Program-made: the position numbers and the translations under genes
Notes under the pieces: generated by a model
The model's database searches: none
Told to the model about the DNA's origin: nothing
Seen by the model: only the letters and a program-made list of their open reading frames with translations
Part shown: piece after piece, positions 17,336 to 26,158 of the stretch
Position numbering within the stretch: the first letter of the stretch is position 1
Layout of the letters: the number at the start of each line of letters is the position of its first letter
Assembly (NCBI GenBank): GCA_910576815.1
Contig: CAJTKA010000021.1
Location: 1 to 64,000, forward strand
Length of the DNA stretch: 64,000 nt
Source: an uncultured Lachnospiraceae bacterium
Lineage (GTDB): Bacteria > Bacillota > Clostridia > Lachnospirales > Lachnospiraceae
Reading direction: 5' to 3'

Positions 17336-18709
17336 ATGATAGAACAAAACAGTTTCTCTGAAATCACACCGGAAATCATACGGCTTGCAAACATGAGCGA
17401 ACAGGCAGGCATTATCGATACGGAGTTATTTACTAAATTTGATGTCAAGCGCGGCCTTCGTGACTTAAACGGCAAAGGCGTATTGGCAGGATTGACGAAC
17501 ATCTCCGACGTGCGCGCCAACAAGATCGTGGACGGCGTACAGGTGCCCACCCACGGTAAGCTTTTCTATCGCGGCTACAATGTTAAGGATCTGGTAGACG
17601 GATTTTCTACAGACAACCGCTTCGGTTTTGAAGAAGTCACCTACCTTCTGCTATTTGATAAGTTACCGAACGCAGAGGAGCTTGCAAGCTTTACCAAGCT
17701 CTTAAACAGCTACCGCTCCCTGCCCACCAGCTTTGTGCGGGACATTATCATGAAAGCACCCAGCAATGACATGATGAATACGCTGGCGCGATGCGTGCTG
17801 ACGCTCTATTCCTACGACGACAGGGCAGACGACACCTCGCTTCCCAACGTGCTCAGACAGTGTCTGCAGTTGATTGCGCTCTTTCCCATGCTTTCCATCT
17901 ACGGCTATCAGGCCTATAATCACTACCATAACGGGGAAAGCCTCTATATCCACCAGCCTCAGCTCGATCTTTCCAATGCCGAAAACATTTTACATATCCT
18001 GCGCCCGGATAATAAATACACGCCGCTGGAAGCCAAAGTTTTGGATATCGCGTTGATTTTACATATGGAGCATGGCGGAGGTAACAACTCCTCCTTCACC
18101 ACCCACGTTGTCACCTCCTCCCTGACAGATACCTACTCCGTCATCGCGGCGGCAATCGGCTCCCTGAAAGGTCCCCGCCACGGCGGTGCCAACATCAAAG
18201 TCGTAAAAATGTTTGACGAGATGAAACGTGAGGTCTCCGACTGGAGCAATGAAGGACAGGTAGCTGATTATCTGAAAAAGCTCCTGCACAAAGAAGCCTT
18301 TGACCATGCGGGTTTGATTTACGGCGTTGGACATGCGGTCTACTCGAAATCCGATCCCCGTGCCATCATCTTTAAATCTTTCGTAGAGCGGCTTTCCAAC
18401 GAAAAGGGTCTGCATGAGGAATTTGCACTCTATAACATGGTAGAAAGATTGTCCCCCGAATTGATTGCCGAGGAACGTCCCATCTACAAGGGCGTCAATG
18501 TTAACGTGGACTTCTATTCCGGCTTTGTGTACAGTATGCTCAATCTGCCGATGGAACTTTACACACCGATCTTTGCCATCGCCAGAATCGTAGGCTGGAG
18601 TGCCCACCGCATGGAAGAACTGGCAAACAACGGCAAAATCATCCGTCCTGCATACAAGACCATCTGCGTGGACAGGGACTATCAAAAACTGGATAACAGA
18701 AATACCTGA
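17336..18709 (+). CDS. gltA: Citrate synthase
   Basis: Condenses oxaloacetate and acetyl-CoA to citrate; in anaerobes it usually serves glutamate synthesis. The 457-residue protein shows the active-site His region MEHGGGNNSSFTTHVVTSS, then GSLKGPRHGGANIKV and YGVGHAVYSKSDPRA, and the late Asp/Arg region NVDFYSGFVY. It starts at 17336 with GGAGGT nine nt upstream; an upstream ATG lacks a site. No aconitase or isocitrate dehydrogenase lies next to it. It ends at a strong terminator. Confidence 0.95.
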   Translation: MIEQNSFSEITPEIIRLANMSEQAGIIDTELFTKFDVKRGLRDLNGKGVLAGLTNISDVRANKIVDGVQVPTHGKLFYRGYNVKDLVDGFSTDNRFGFEEVTYLLLFDKLPNAEELASFTKLLNSYRSLPTSFVRDIIMKAPSNDMMNTLARCVLTLYSYDDRADDTSLPNVLRQCLQLIALFPMLSIYGYQAYNHYHNGESLYIHQPQLDLSNAENILHILRPDNKYTPLEAKVLDIALILHMEHGGGNNSSFTTHVVTSSLTDTYSVIAAAIGSLKGPRHGGANIKVVKMFDEMKREVSDWSNEGQVADYLKKLLHKEAFDHAGLIYGVGHAVYSKSDPRAIIFKSFVERLSNEKGLHEEFALYNMVERLSPELIAEERPIYKGVNVNVDFYSGFVYSMLNLPMELYTPIFAIARIVGWSAHRMEELANNGKIIRPAYKTICVDRDYQKLDNRNT

Positions 18710-18715
18710 AACAGA

Positions 18716-18745
18716 CAGGGAGCGCCGATGGCACTCCCTGTTTTT
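18716..18745 (+). terminator. Rho-independent terminator of gltA
   Basis: CAGGGAGCGCC and GGCACTCCCTG form an 11-bp stem with one mismatch and a 3-nt loop, followed by five T residues. Confidence 0.92.
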
Positions 18746-18778
18746 CCCTTACTCTTTTATTCGCATTCCTGCTCTACT

Positions 18779-19612
18779 CTATTCCTCTGTCTCTCCAAGC
18801 GGCTCAATCGCCTGTGCGATCCTCCCCTCGTCCATCCCACAAGTGACATAATGTTCGTATAGCGCTTCTTTATCATAGCCGAAAACTTCCCGCAGATCCG
18901 CGTAGCGGTCCGCATATGCCACATAGTCGAACTCCTCCACGGTTCCCGTAAACGGGACCGCCAGTATGCCGTCTCCACCCAACCAGGGATTTTCGTCGCA
19001 GTCATCCGTCGGGTCCCATAGTCGATATGGAGAGTCCGCATCTATTTTTTCAACCGTTGGTTTCCCAAGCTCTCCTGCTTCCTCCTCATCGGAATACACG
19101 ACCACTTGGGTGCCCGGCTTACAGTTTTCATAGATCCATTTTGCATCTTCCGCAGCCAGTCTGACACAGCCAAGCGACGCGCTTTCACCCAAACGATTAT
19201 ATTCTTCCCACTTTAAGGTATCCGGCGAATCTTCTATGTAAGGTACAGAATGAAAGAGGATCTTTCCGTTAAAACGCACGGCATATCTGCCGAAGGTATC
19301 ATCCACCATCCTGCGCCATTCATAGTAATTGGAAGTGCGAAACGTACCTTCCGGCGTTGAGGATCCTTGCCGCCCGCAGGAGCACAGCATCGCTTTGACC
19401 GGCGTCAGGGTGCCGTCTTCATTCTGCAATTTGACGGTAACGCAGTTAAGCGCCCTGTTCACATAAACCGCATAATCCGGTCTGTCATCAACAGCATCTT
19501 CTTCCTTTATTACTGGCAGCTCCGCCGCCGTAACATCCATGCACGTATTTGGATGACACATCATCGCCGCACACAGTACGCCCACAAGTAAAATTTTCTC
19601 TTTGCCCATCAT
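18779..19612 (-). CDS. L,D-transpeptidase (YkuD family), secreted
   Basis: This 277-residue protein begins with a signal-peptide-like stretch (KILLVGVLCAAMMCHP). The YkuD catalytic domain contains RFNGKILFHSVPY and GESASLGCVRLAAEDA, with the catalytic Cys in SLGCVRL. The family makes 3-3 peptidoglycan cross-links or attaches proteins to the wall. A C-terminal segment (YVAYADRYADLREVFGYDKE...HYVTCGMDEGRIAQ) is a short motif seen on secreted Firmicute proteins, function unknown to me. The start overlaps the thrC stop by 4 nt, an unexpected pairing with a biosynthetic gene. Confidence 0.88.
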   Translation of the reverse strand: MMGKEKILLVGVLCAAMMCHPNTCMDVTAAELPVIKEEDAVDDRPDYAVYVNRALNCVTVKLQNEDGTLTPVKAMLCSCGRQGSSTPEGTFRTSNYYEWRRMVDDTFGRYAVRFNGKILFHSVPYIEDSPDTLKWEEYNRLGESASLGCVRLAAEDAKWIYENCKPGTQVVVYSDEEEAGELGKPTVEKIDADSPYRLWDPTDDCDENPWLGGDGILAVPFTGTVEEFDYVAYADRYADLREVFGYDKEALYEHYVTCGMDEGRIAQAIEPLGETEE

Positions 19613-21111
19613 GTGCTTTCCTTCCCTATACCCAGGAACTGCTTCACTACCGCCTTCATCTCTGTTTTATCGCAGACATGATCATGCAGGATCGGCGCGG
19701 TGCGAATCTCCTCGACCGCCTTCGGCACAGCCACATTCGCGATCCGCGACAGCTCGTCCACCAGTTCAAAATCGCCCATGGCGTCATACTTTGGATCGAT
19801 GGCATTCATTACACTTCTGGTAAACTTAAACGGGCTGGCCGTGGAAGCGATCACTGTCTTTGTCTCATCTTTCGTGTCCGCCACATATTTCTGATAGACA
19901 GCGCTTGCCACCGCCGTATGGGTGTCAAGCACATAACCTGTATTTTCGTACATCTCCTTGATACGTTCCGCAGTCTCCTGCTCATCCGCAAAATTTCCGT
20001 AGAAATCAGAAAGCTGCCCTCTCATTTCCGGAGTGATCTGATAGCTGCCCTGCTCAGACAAATTCTTCATCATAGCGGCATTTTTCAAAGGATCACTGCC
20101 CGCGATCCGATAGATCAGGCGCTCTAAGTTACTGGAAATCAGGATATCCATAGAAGGAGAGCTCGTCAGCTTAAACTCGCGGTTCCTGTCGTAGTCTCCT
20201 GTCTGGAAGAAATCGAACAGCACTTTATTTTCATTGGAGGCACAAATCAGCTTGCCTATCGGCACCCCCATATTTTTAGCATAAAAGGCAGCCAGAATAT
20301 TGCCGAAGTTTCCTGTGGGGACAACCACATTGATCTTTTCCCCTTCTGTGATCTTGCCTTCCTTCAAAAGCTGTGCATAAGCATACACATAATAAACTAC
20401 CTGCGGCACCAGACGGCCGATATTGATGGAATTGGCGGAAGAAAACTGTAAGCCGTGCGCCGCCATCTCCGCTGCCAGTTCTTTATCGTTAAACAGCTTT
20501 TTCACGCCTGTCTGCGCATCGTCAAAATTGCCATGAATGCCCACCACAAAGGTATTGTCCCCCTTCTGGGTCACCATCTGCTTCTCCTGAATGGGGCTGA
20601 CGCCGTTCTTGGGATAAAACACGATGATTTTCGTGCCCGCAACATTCGCAAACCCTGCCAGAGCCGCCTTCCCCGTATCGCCTGAAGTGGCCGTCAGGAT
20701 TACGATCTCATTCTCTACATGATTTTTTTTCGCGGAAGTGATCATCAGATGAGGCAGAATTGACAGCGCCATATCCTTAAAGGCGATCGTCGAACCATGA
20801 AACAATTCCAGATAGTAAGTACCCTCCGCCTCCACAAGCGGCGCAATCATATCCGTATCAAATTTCGCGTCATAAGCACGCGCAATACAGGTCTTGAGTT
20901 CTTCTTCCGTAAAATCGGTTAGAAACAGCTTCATCACCTCGTAAGCCGTCTCCTGATAACTCATACCCGCAAGTTCTTTCATGCTGTGGGACAGCGCAGG
21001 AATGTGATCCGGCACAAAAAGACCGCCGTCCGCCGACAGTCCTTGTAAAATTGCCTGAGAAGCAGTGATCTTTTTGCTGTTGTCCCTCGTACTGCTGTAG
21101 TAAACTTCCAT
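19609..21111 (-). CDS. thrC: Threonine synthase
   Basis: PLP enzyme converting O-phosphohomoserine to threonine. The protein is 500 residues, the length of the large class. The PLP-lysine lies in ELFHGSTIAFKDMALS, and the phosphate-binding loop is probably in ILTATSGDTGKAAL. ATG 21111 (MEVYYSSTRDN) has AAGGCGAG upstream; a frame 22 residues longer has no ribosome site. It is translationally coupled to the L,D-transpeptidase gene. No T-box or other leader was recognised in the 90 nt upstream. Confidence 0.95.
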   Translation of the reverse strand: MEVYYSSTRDNSKKITASQAILQGLSADGGLFVPDHIPALSHSMKELAGMSYQETAYEVMKLFLTDFTEEELKTCIARAYDAKFDTDMIAPLVEAEGTYYLELFHGSTIAFKDMALSILPHLMITSAKKNHVENEIVILTATSGDTGKAALAGFANVAGTKIIVFYPKNGVSPIQEKQMVTQKGDNTFVVGIHGNFDDAQTGVKKLFNDKELAAEMAAHGLQFSSANSINIGRLVPQVVYYVYAYAQLLKEGKITEGEKINVVVPTGNFGNILAAFYAKNMGVPIGKLICASNENKVLFDFFQTGDYDRNREFKLTSSPSMDILISSNLERLIYRIAGSDPLKNAAMMKNLSEQGSYQITPEMRGQLSDFYGNFADEQETAERIKEMYENTGYVLDTHTAVASAVYQKYVADTKDETKTVIASTASPFKFTRSVMNAIDPKYDAMGDFELVDELSRIANVAVPKAVEEIRTAPILHDHVCDKTEMKAVVKQFLGIGKEST

Positions 21112-21202
21112 GGTAATCTCGCCTTTCTTCTGTAAGTTGTGCAGTGCACTGCTCATTGCCAACTTGAATGGTAACACACTTTTTCAATCCGCGCAATAAG
21201 CC

Positions 21203-21823
21203 TTATAAGAAGAATTCGTGATTTCCGTAAGAAAAAAGTCTGGTCAGTTTTCTGTCAAACCACTTCAGCCTGTCGGAATCCGCCTTTTCGCGGGCACAGA
21301 AATACAGCGCTCCCTGAGAGATATCCTCTCCGTAGAGGGCGCGTTCCACCGCAGCCACCGTATCCTCGCTCACGCGTACGCTCTGAAATCTGCCATCAAC
21401 TGTCGGAGAAAACTGCGCAATGCCCTGTTCTCTCTGCATGACCACATCCCATACTGAATTTGGAAATAATTCACTGTTGACCCGATTCAAAACGACGTTC
21501 GCAACCAGAAGCTTCCCATCCTGATCTTCTCCGCCTGCCTCCGCTTCCACGATCCGCAGCAGTGTGTCATAGTCCTTGTCCGACAACTGATACGCCTTCG
21601 TCTGTTCCAATACTTCATAACTGACGACCCGCTGGCCGGAGGATACGCTCTCAAGCATCTCCACAAAACTGTGTTTGTCCTCCTCCATCGTCTCGTCCAG
21701 GTATTCCATGCGAAAGGCAGGCTTGGCCGATATCCGATCGATCTTCAACTCCCTGACACACAGCCACGACGACAGGATCGTCATACCTGTAAGCAGGAAG
21801 CACGTAATACATTTCCTGTACAT
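21203..21823 (-). CDS. Cell wall hydrolase, SleB/CwlJ family
   Basis: This 206-residue protein has an N-terminal membrane anchor or signal (ITCFLLTGMTILSSWLCV) and a hydrolase domain of the SleB type: LLRIVEAEAGGEDQDGKLLV with the presumed catalytic Glu, VLNRVNSELFPNSVWDVV, and QFSPTVDGRF. SleB-type enzymes degrade spore cortex or vegetative wall. Without a spore gene context the stage of action is open. Gene order suggests its own promoter in the divergent spacer. Confidence 0.88.
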   Translation of the reverse strand: MYRKCITCFLLTGMTILSSWLCVRELKIDRISAKPAFRMEYLDETMEEDKHSFVEMLESVSSGQRVVSYEVLEQTKAYQLSDKDYDTLLRIVEAEAGGEDQDGKLLVANVVLNRVNSELFPNSVWDVVMQREQGIAQFSPTVDGRFQSVRVSEDTVAAVERALYGEDISQGALYFCAREKADSDRLKWFDRKLTRLFSYGNHEFFL

Positions 21824-21974
21824 ATTTTCACCATTCCGAAGCGTTTTTGCTAAGTTTCCAAAGATATATGCCTGGACGCTTCCTCACAATTTTGCCTCGT
21901 TTTAGAAACTTTGCTGCACAAAAAGTCTGTTACAACAGTATTCTATGCCGTATACAGGAAAAATATTTCAGAAT

Positions 21975-22002
21975 TTGTTTTTTTTCTCAAAAATGGTACA
22001 AT
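21975..22002 (+). promoter_or_regulatory. Promoter of the AP2/HNH-like gene
   Basis: TTGTTT (21975-21980), 16 nt, TACAAT (21997-22002). Transcription would begin about 15 nt before the ATG at 22025, so the leader is very short and the AAGGAGGG ribosome site is almost at the 5' end. Confidence 0.6.
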
Positions 22003-22024
22003 CATAGAAAAGGAGGGCTGCGTC

Positions 22025-22822
22025 ATGGGAGAGCCGCTGACAGGCGTATATACGGCAAAACGCAAGGACGGGACCGTCTATTTCCGCGCCTCATTAACTT
22101 ATCGCAATAAACACATCAGTCTGGGAAGTCATGTCGAAAAAGAGAAGGCGCACGAGATGTACCTCGCCGCCTCCGCTCTTATACAAAACGATTCGATTCT
22201 CTTAGAAGATTATAAAGAAAGCTCTCCTCTCGCCTTTTCAAAATGGGTCAGTCTCATCAATTTCAGGGATAACGGCATTTATCTTGCTACCCCAATCTAT
22301 ATCCGCCCGCATTTCTTTTACTATTATTTTTCGCCCGCTGATTACTTTCTCTTTGATAAGGACGATCTGTTTTATTACGCGTCCCGCAAGATATCAAGAC
22401 GCGGCGGGCATTATTTCGTGGCGGATTACGGTATGCAGGTCAACATTCTAAGCCGCTACGGCATCAAAAGTTATGCCGTAGAAGAACGGGACTATCGCTT
22501 TATCAACGGCAATCGAAACGATCTGCGCTACGAAAACATCGAAGTCATCAATCGCTTTCACGGCGTACAGACCATCCGGGAAAAGGGGAAAATCTGCTAT
22601 CAGGTCAAGATCCATGTAAAGGGCAATGTAAAGGTCGGCGTCTACGACTCTGAAATCGAAGCCGCAGTCGCCTATAATAAGGCCATTGACCTGTTAAAAA
22701 AAGCAGGCATAGACAAGGCTTACTCTCCCAATTACATGGAGAATCTGTCGCCTGATGCCTATGCCGCCCTCTATGCTTCTGTGCAGGTGTCCCCCCGCCT
22801 TTTTTCCTACCGTTCCGAATAA
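22025..22822 (+). CDS. AP2-domain DNA-binding protein with a degenerate HNH-like middle region
   Basis: About 265 residues. An N-terminal AP2-like unit (GVYTAKRKDGTVYFRASLTY, then ISLGSHVEKEKAHEMYLAAS) and a C-terminal one (VKIHVKGNVKVGVYDSEIEA) flank a middle region whose RFINGNRNDLRYENIEVINR resembles the HIDGN-x-NR-x-ENLEW part of HNH homing-type nucleases. The catalytic HNH histidine is not there. Hence a DNA-binding role without cleavage is likely. ATG 22025 is supported by AAGGAGGG; the longer frame is not. Its last 16 nt overlap the end of the convergent gene. Confidence 0.7.
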   Translation: MGEPLTGVYTAKRKDGTVYFRASLTYRNKHISLGSHVEKEKAHEMYLAASALIQNDSILLEDYKESSPLAFSKWVSLINFRDNGIYLATPIYIRPHFFYYYFSPADYFLFDKDDLFYYASRKISRRGGHYFVADYGMQVNILSRYGIKSYAVEERDYRFINGNRNDLRYENIEVINRFHGVQTIREKGKICYQVKIHVKGNVKVGVYDSEIEAAVAYNKAIDLLKKAGIDKAYSPNYMENLSPDAYAALYASVQVSPRLFSYRSE

Positions 22823-23988
22823 CCGACAAAACAGATGTTTAAGTCCGCTCCGCCATCGATTCCGTTGAGGATGCCGTCCGTATCATACTGCCACATGGCA
22901 TAGCGGTAAGGGTAGTCCGGAATATCTTCCTCCTGTGAAAGCCAGATATCGTAGTCCTGCAGCTTCGCAAGATCAACTTCCTTGATCAGCCATTCCTTGT
23001 CCCCATAAACCATGGGTACGTAACCCGCCGCTTTAACTGCCTCCGCAAAACTGATCGTAACGTTCGTCTTGTCCTCACGGCTTAATCCCTCAACGCGTGA
23101 CTTGTCATTCGATACAAAGCCCATATTAAAAGCCACGGGATACTTTACTTTCCCCTGGTAAGGCTCAAGATTCTGCACAACAAAATTAGCTTCCTGTACA
23201 GCCTCATCCTGCGAAATGGCCTGCGAGTAAAAATATATCCCCACATCCAGACCTGCCTCCAGCGCGCCGTCGATATTTTCCTTAAAATTTTCATCCAGAG
23301 CGATCTGCCCAGAGCTGTAGCCGCGACTGCCAAGCCGAATCATCACATAGTCGATCCCCGCTGCCTTCAAGCCCGGAAAATAAATCTTCCCCGTGTGCTT
23401 GGAAATATCAACTCCCACATAGGAAATCTTCCTGCCATTCTCCATGTACCGCTTTAATCCGCCATTGTCCTCCATTCGAGTGAAGTCCAGCGTATTCTTG
23501 GCCAGATAAGGGCTGATCAGCACCCATTCCTCCGATCCGTCCCGATTCGTAATCAGAGTATGCTTGCCGTCTGTCGCCGGATCGTTTCTGGCTTCTTCCT
23601 CTTTTTGCCGCTCAGCTTCCTTCTCCTGCTCTGCCTTTTCGGTATAAGGATTTTGAGAGGCTTTTTCCTCCGCCGCCTTAGCTTCTTCTGTTTCCTCAGG
23701 ATACATATCCCAAAAATCCAGATCTTCAGCACGACGTTTTGGGATCGCTGCCTCCTCCTGCGCCGCCGCAAGCTCCTCCTGCATCGCTACTTCCTCTTTC
23801 TGGCGCTGCGCCTCTTTTAAATATTCACTGCCGCTTTGCTTATTGCTGTTTCCCTTGAATACGGCAAACAGCACAATCAGGATAAAGACAGATACACCAA
23901 TGACCATATAGATCATGGAGGGACCCATGCCTCCTCCTACTTCCTCTTCTCCCGGTAATTTCATAAATCGGTCATTCCTTTCACTCAT
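22807..23988 (-). CDS. Membrane-anchored GH25-fold (lysozyme-like) protein, catalytic acid pair missing
   Basis: The 393-residue protein has one transmembrane segment (residues about 25-45, MVIGVSVFILIVLFAVF), a long charged Glu/Ala/Lys-rich probable coiled coil (55-135), and a C-terminal GH25 domain starting at KISYVGVDISKHTG (D194). GH25 lysozymes hydrolyse muramyl bonds using a D-x-E motif after YPV. Here that site reads YPVAFNMGF, with N288 and G290 in place of Asp and Glu. The fold looks intact otherwise (MVYGDKEWL, DYDIWLSQ, YAMWQYDTDG). It may bind wall glycan without cleaving it. Confidence 0.85.
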   Translation of the reverse strand: MSERNDRFMKLPGEEEVGGGMGPSMIYMVIGVSVFILIVLFAVFKGNSNKQSGSEYLKEAQRQKEEVAMQEELAAAQEEAAIPKRRAEDLDFWDMYPEETEEAKAAEEKASQNPYTEKAEQEKEAERQKEEEARNDPATDGKHTLITNRDGSEEWVLISPYLAKNTLDFTRMEDNGGLKRYMENGRKISYVGVDISKHTGKIYFPGLKAAGIDYVMIRLGSRGYSSGQIALDENFKENIDGALEAGLDVGIYFYSQAISQDEAVQEANFVVQNLEPYQGKVKYPVAFNMGFVSNDKSRVEGLSREDKTNVTISFAEAVKAAGYVPMVYGDKEWLIKEVDLAKLQDYDIWLSQEEDIPDYPYRYAMWQYDTDGILNGIDGGADLNICFVGYSER

Positions 23989-24024
23989 CCAGAAAATGAT
24001 TGTAACTATATTTTTATCAGAAGA

Positions 24025-24128
24025 TATGGTATCATAACCACAGAAGCTGTAATATTTGGCATCGCCAGAAGAATTACGAAGTAATTCTTCTGATGCAGAC
24101 TGCTGAGTCTGCGTCTATGGTATCATAA
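24025..24128. repeat. Palindrome pair bracketed by a 13-bp direct repeat
   Basis: TATGGTATCATAA occurs at 24025-24037 and 24116-24128. Between them are a perfect 11-bp-stem hairpin, AGAAGAATTAC/GTAATTCTTCT (from about 24067 to 24091), and a GCAGAC/GTCTGC hairpin (about 24095-24112). The layout resembles a tiny non-autonomous insertion, or a tandem duplication of a regulatory box, in the divergent spacer. Confidence 0.6.
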
Positions 24129-24181
24129 TATCAGAAAAATGGCAACTTTAGAGGAAAACCATATTATGGAGGCGCCTTACC

Positions 24182-25015
24182 ATGAAAGATTCCACACGTG
24201 AAAGTCTCAGCTACTGGGGCTTATATGCAAGAATGCTGCGGGTCAAAAAAGAAATCAAACCGCAGGCGGTATCCTTTGGCAATGACAAGCAACAGTATTT
24301 TTTATATTATGAACCGCAGACCATCACCAGCGATAAAGTGATCCTCTGGGTACACGGCGGCGGCTGGAATGCGGGTACGCCGAGGATATTTGACTTCGTC
24401 GGTCAATGTGTGGCAAAACACGGCTACCGTTTTCTCTCTCTGGGATACAGACTGTCTCCCAAAAACAAATACCCCTGTCAGATTGAAGACGTGTGCAGCG
24501 GATACAAAGCGGCAATCGCCTTTTTGCAGAAAAAGGGAATTGATTCTTCAAAAGTGATTGTATCCGGTCCCTCCGCGGGCGCGCATTTGACTTCTATCTT
24601 ATGCTACGGTAACAATATACAGGAAAAATACGGCGTTGATCTCTCCCCTGTGATTGGCTTTATCGGTGTCGGCGGTCCCTACTGCTTTTCGAAAAAGGAC
24701 TCCCTCTCCGTAAGACTGCTTCTAAATCAATTATTTGCAAAGGGCTTTGACAGAACACAGGGAGAACCGTGTGCGCTGATAACGAAAAGCGAGATACCGA
24801 TGCTGCTGATCCAAAGTGAGCACGACGGGCTGATCTCCTATTCCTGTGCGGAAGAATTCTATAAAAAAGCAAAGGCACTTGGCATTCCCTGCGAACTTTA
24901 TTCTGTGGTGGACAAAAGGAATACGCATTCGTGGTATACGGCGGGGACGTTTCTGGAGACGAGAAAGACGAATCAAGGATTAGATAAGTTCTTTACTTGG
25001 ATTGAGAAATTATAA
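24182..25015 (+). CDS. Alpha/beta hydrolase (esterase/lipase, HSL-like)
   Basis: A 277-residue cytosolic esterase-type hydrolase. The oxyanion-hole motif VHGGGWNAG, the nucleophile elbow VSGPSAGAH (Ser between Pro and Ala), the acid in QSEHDGLISY and the His in NTHSWY make up a complete triad. Substrate is not predictable; small acyl esters are typical. The start is just after GGAGGCGCC. It is followed 75 nt later by apbE on the same strand, and co-transcription is possible. Confidence 0.88.
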   Translation: MKDSTRESLSYWGLYARMLRVKKEIKPQAVSFGNDKQQYFLYYEPQTITSDKVILWVHGGGWNAGTPRIFDFVGQCVAKHGYRFLSLGYRLSPKNKYPCQIEDVCSGYKAAIAFLQKKGIDSSKVIVSGPSAGAHLTSILCYGNNIQEKYGVDLSPVIGFIGVGGPYCFSKKDSLSVRLLLNQLFAKGFDRTQGEPCALITKSEIPMLLIQSEHDGLISYSCAEEFYKKAKALGIPCELYSVVDKRNTHSWYTAGTFLETRKTNQGLDKFFTWIEKL

Positions 25016-25090
25016 TCCATATGGAATCAATAAATGCAATTTTGCAGGCATCACCAAAATTTCAAATTATGATGCAGGAAGGCATAACAT

Positions 25091-26140
25091 ATGAAATTAT
25101 CTCAAAAAATAGGCTCGATAACTTCTACATCAAGACTTGCATCTGTTTTCTCCTTAGTTCTGGTTATAATCTCCGCCCTCCTGTCTGGCTGTGCCCGAAA
25201 CATCGAGCCAATCTCGCGTACAGGATTTTACTTTGACACGGTGATTCAAATCACCTTGTATGACACGGAGGATGAGGGGATTCTGGACGGGTGTTTTGCG
25301 CTGGCGGAAAAATACGAAAGCCTGTTCAGTGCCACAAAAGAAGGGTCTGATGTATGGAAGATCAACCACGGAAAAGGAGAAACCGTCACGGTATCGGAGG
25401 AGACGGTCAAGCTACTGATCCATGCGGCAGACTGGGCAAACACAACGGAAGGGGCTATCGATTTCACCATCCGTCCGGTGAGTGCACTCTGGAACTTCGG
25501 CTCCGAAGGAAATGCACAGGTACCGGACGAATCCGCCATCAAAGAAGCGCTCTCCCACGTCTCCCATGAAAACATCCGCTTTGGCACTGCCCCTTCTGAT
25601 GAAACAGGCGAATCCGTCTACCGTACCGTAACGTTGACTGATCCCGAGGCTGCCGTGGACCTCGGCTTTATTGCCAAGGGCTATATTGCAGACAAAATGA
25701 AGGAGTATCTGCTCTCGCAGGACGTAGAGAGCGCCTGCATCAGTCTGGGCGGCAATGTGCTCACCATCGGGGAAAAACCGGATGGCTCCCCCTTCCGCGT
25801 CGGCATTCAGGAACCTTTTGCTAAGACGGGGAAAACACTGGACACCGTCGAGATCATGGATACCTCCGTGGTGACATCAGGCATTTACGAGCGCTGTTTC
25901 TATGAGGACGGCGTGCTCTACCACCATATCCTCAACACCGCCACAGGTTATCCCGTGGAAAATGAACTTGCGGGGGTGACGATCATCTGTCCTTCCTCCA
26001 GCAAAGCTGACGCCCTTTCCACCGCCTGCCTTTGTCTGGGAGTGGAAAAAGGGCGGAAATTACTGGATGCGGAAAAGGATGTGGCATATCTGCTGGTTAC
26101 AAGAAACGGGACGCAGTACGCTTCCGAGAATTTTCCTTAA
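25091..26140 (+). CDS. apbE: FAD:protein FMN transferase (ApbE), lipoprotein
   Basis: ApbE covalently attaches FMN from FAD to a Thr in target proteins such as RnfG and RnfD. This 349-residue copy has a signal peptide with lipobox LLSGC and the family motifs FYFDTVIQITLYD, TIRPVSALWNFG, VDLGFIAKGYIADKM, SLGGNVLTIG, TSVVTSGIYERCF with HHILNTATGYPVEN, and SSKADALSTACLCLG. AGGAAGG lies upstream of the ATG. Flavinylation targets RnfG and RnfD are encoded at 46.8-48.3 kb, so it very likely serves that complex although it is 20 kb away. Confidence 0.93.
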   Translation: MKLSQKIGSITSTSRLASVFSLVLVIISALLSGCARNIEPISRTGFYFDTVIQITLYDTEDEGILDGCFALAEKYESLFSATKEGSDVWKINHGKGETVTVSEETVKLLIHAADWANTTEGAIDFTIRPVSALWNFGSEGNAQVPDESAIKEALSHVSHENIRFGTAPSDETGESVYRTVTLTDPEAAVDLGFIAKGYIADKMKEYLLSQDVESACISLGGNVLTIGEKPDGSPFRVGIQEPFAKTGKTLDTVEIMDTSVVTSGIYERCFYEDGVLYHHILNTATGYPVENELAGVTIICPSSSKADALSTACLCLGVEKGRKLLDAEKDVAYLLVTRNGTQYASENFP

Positions 26141-26158
26141 CGGACATCTGTGATAACC

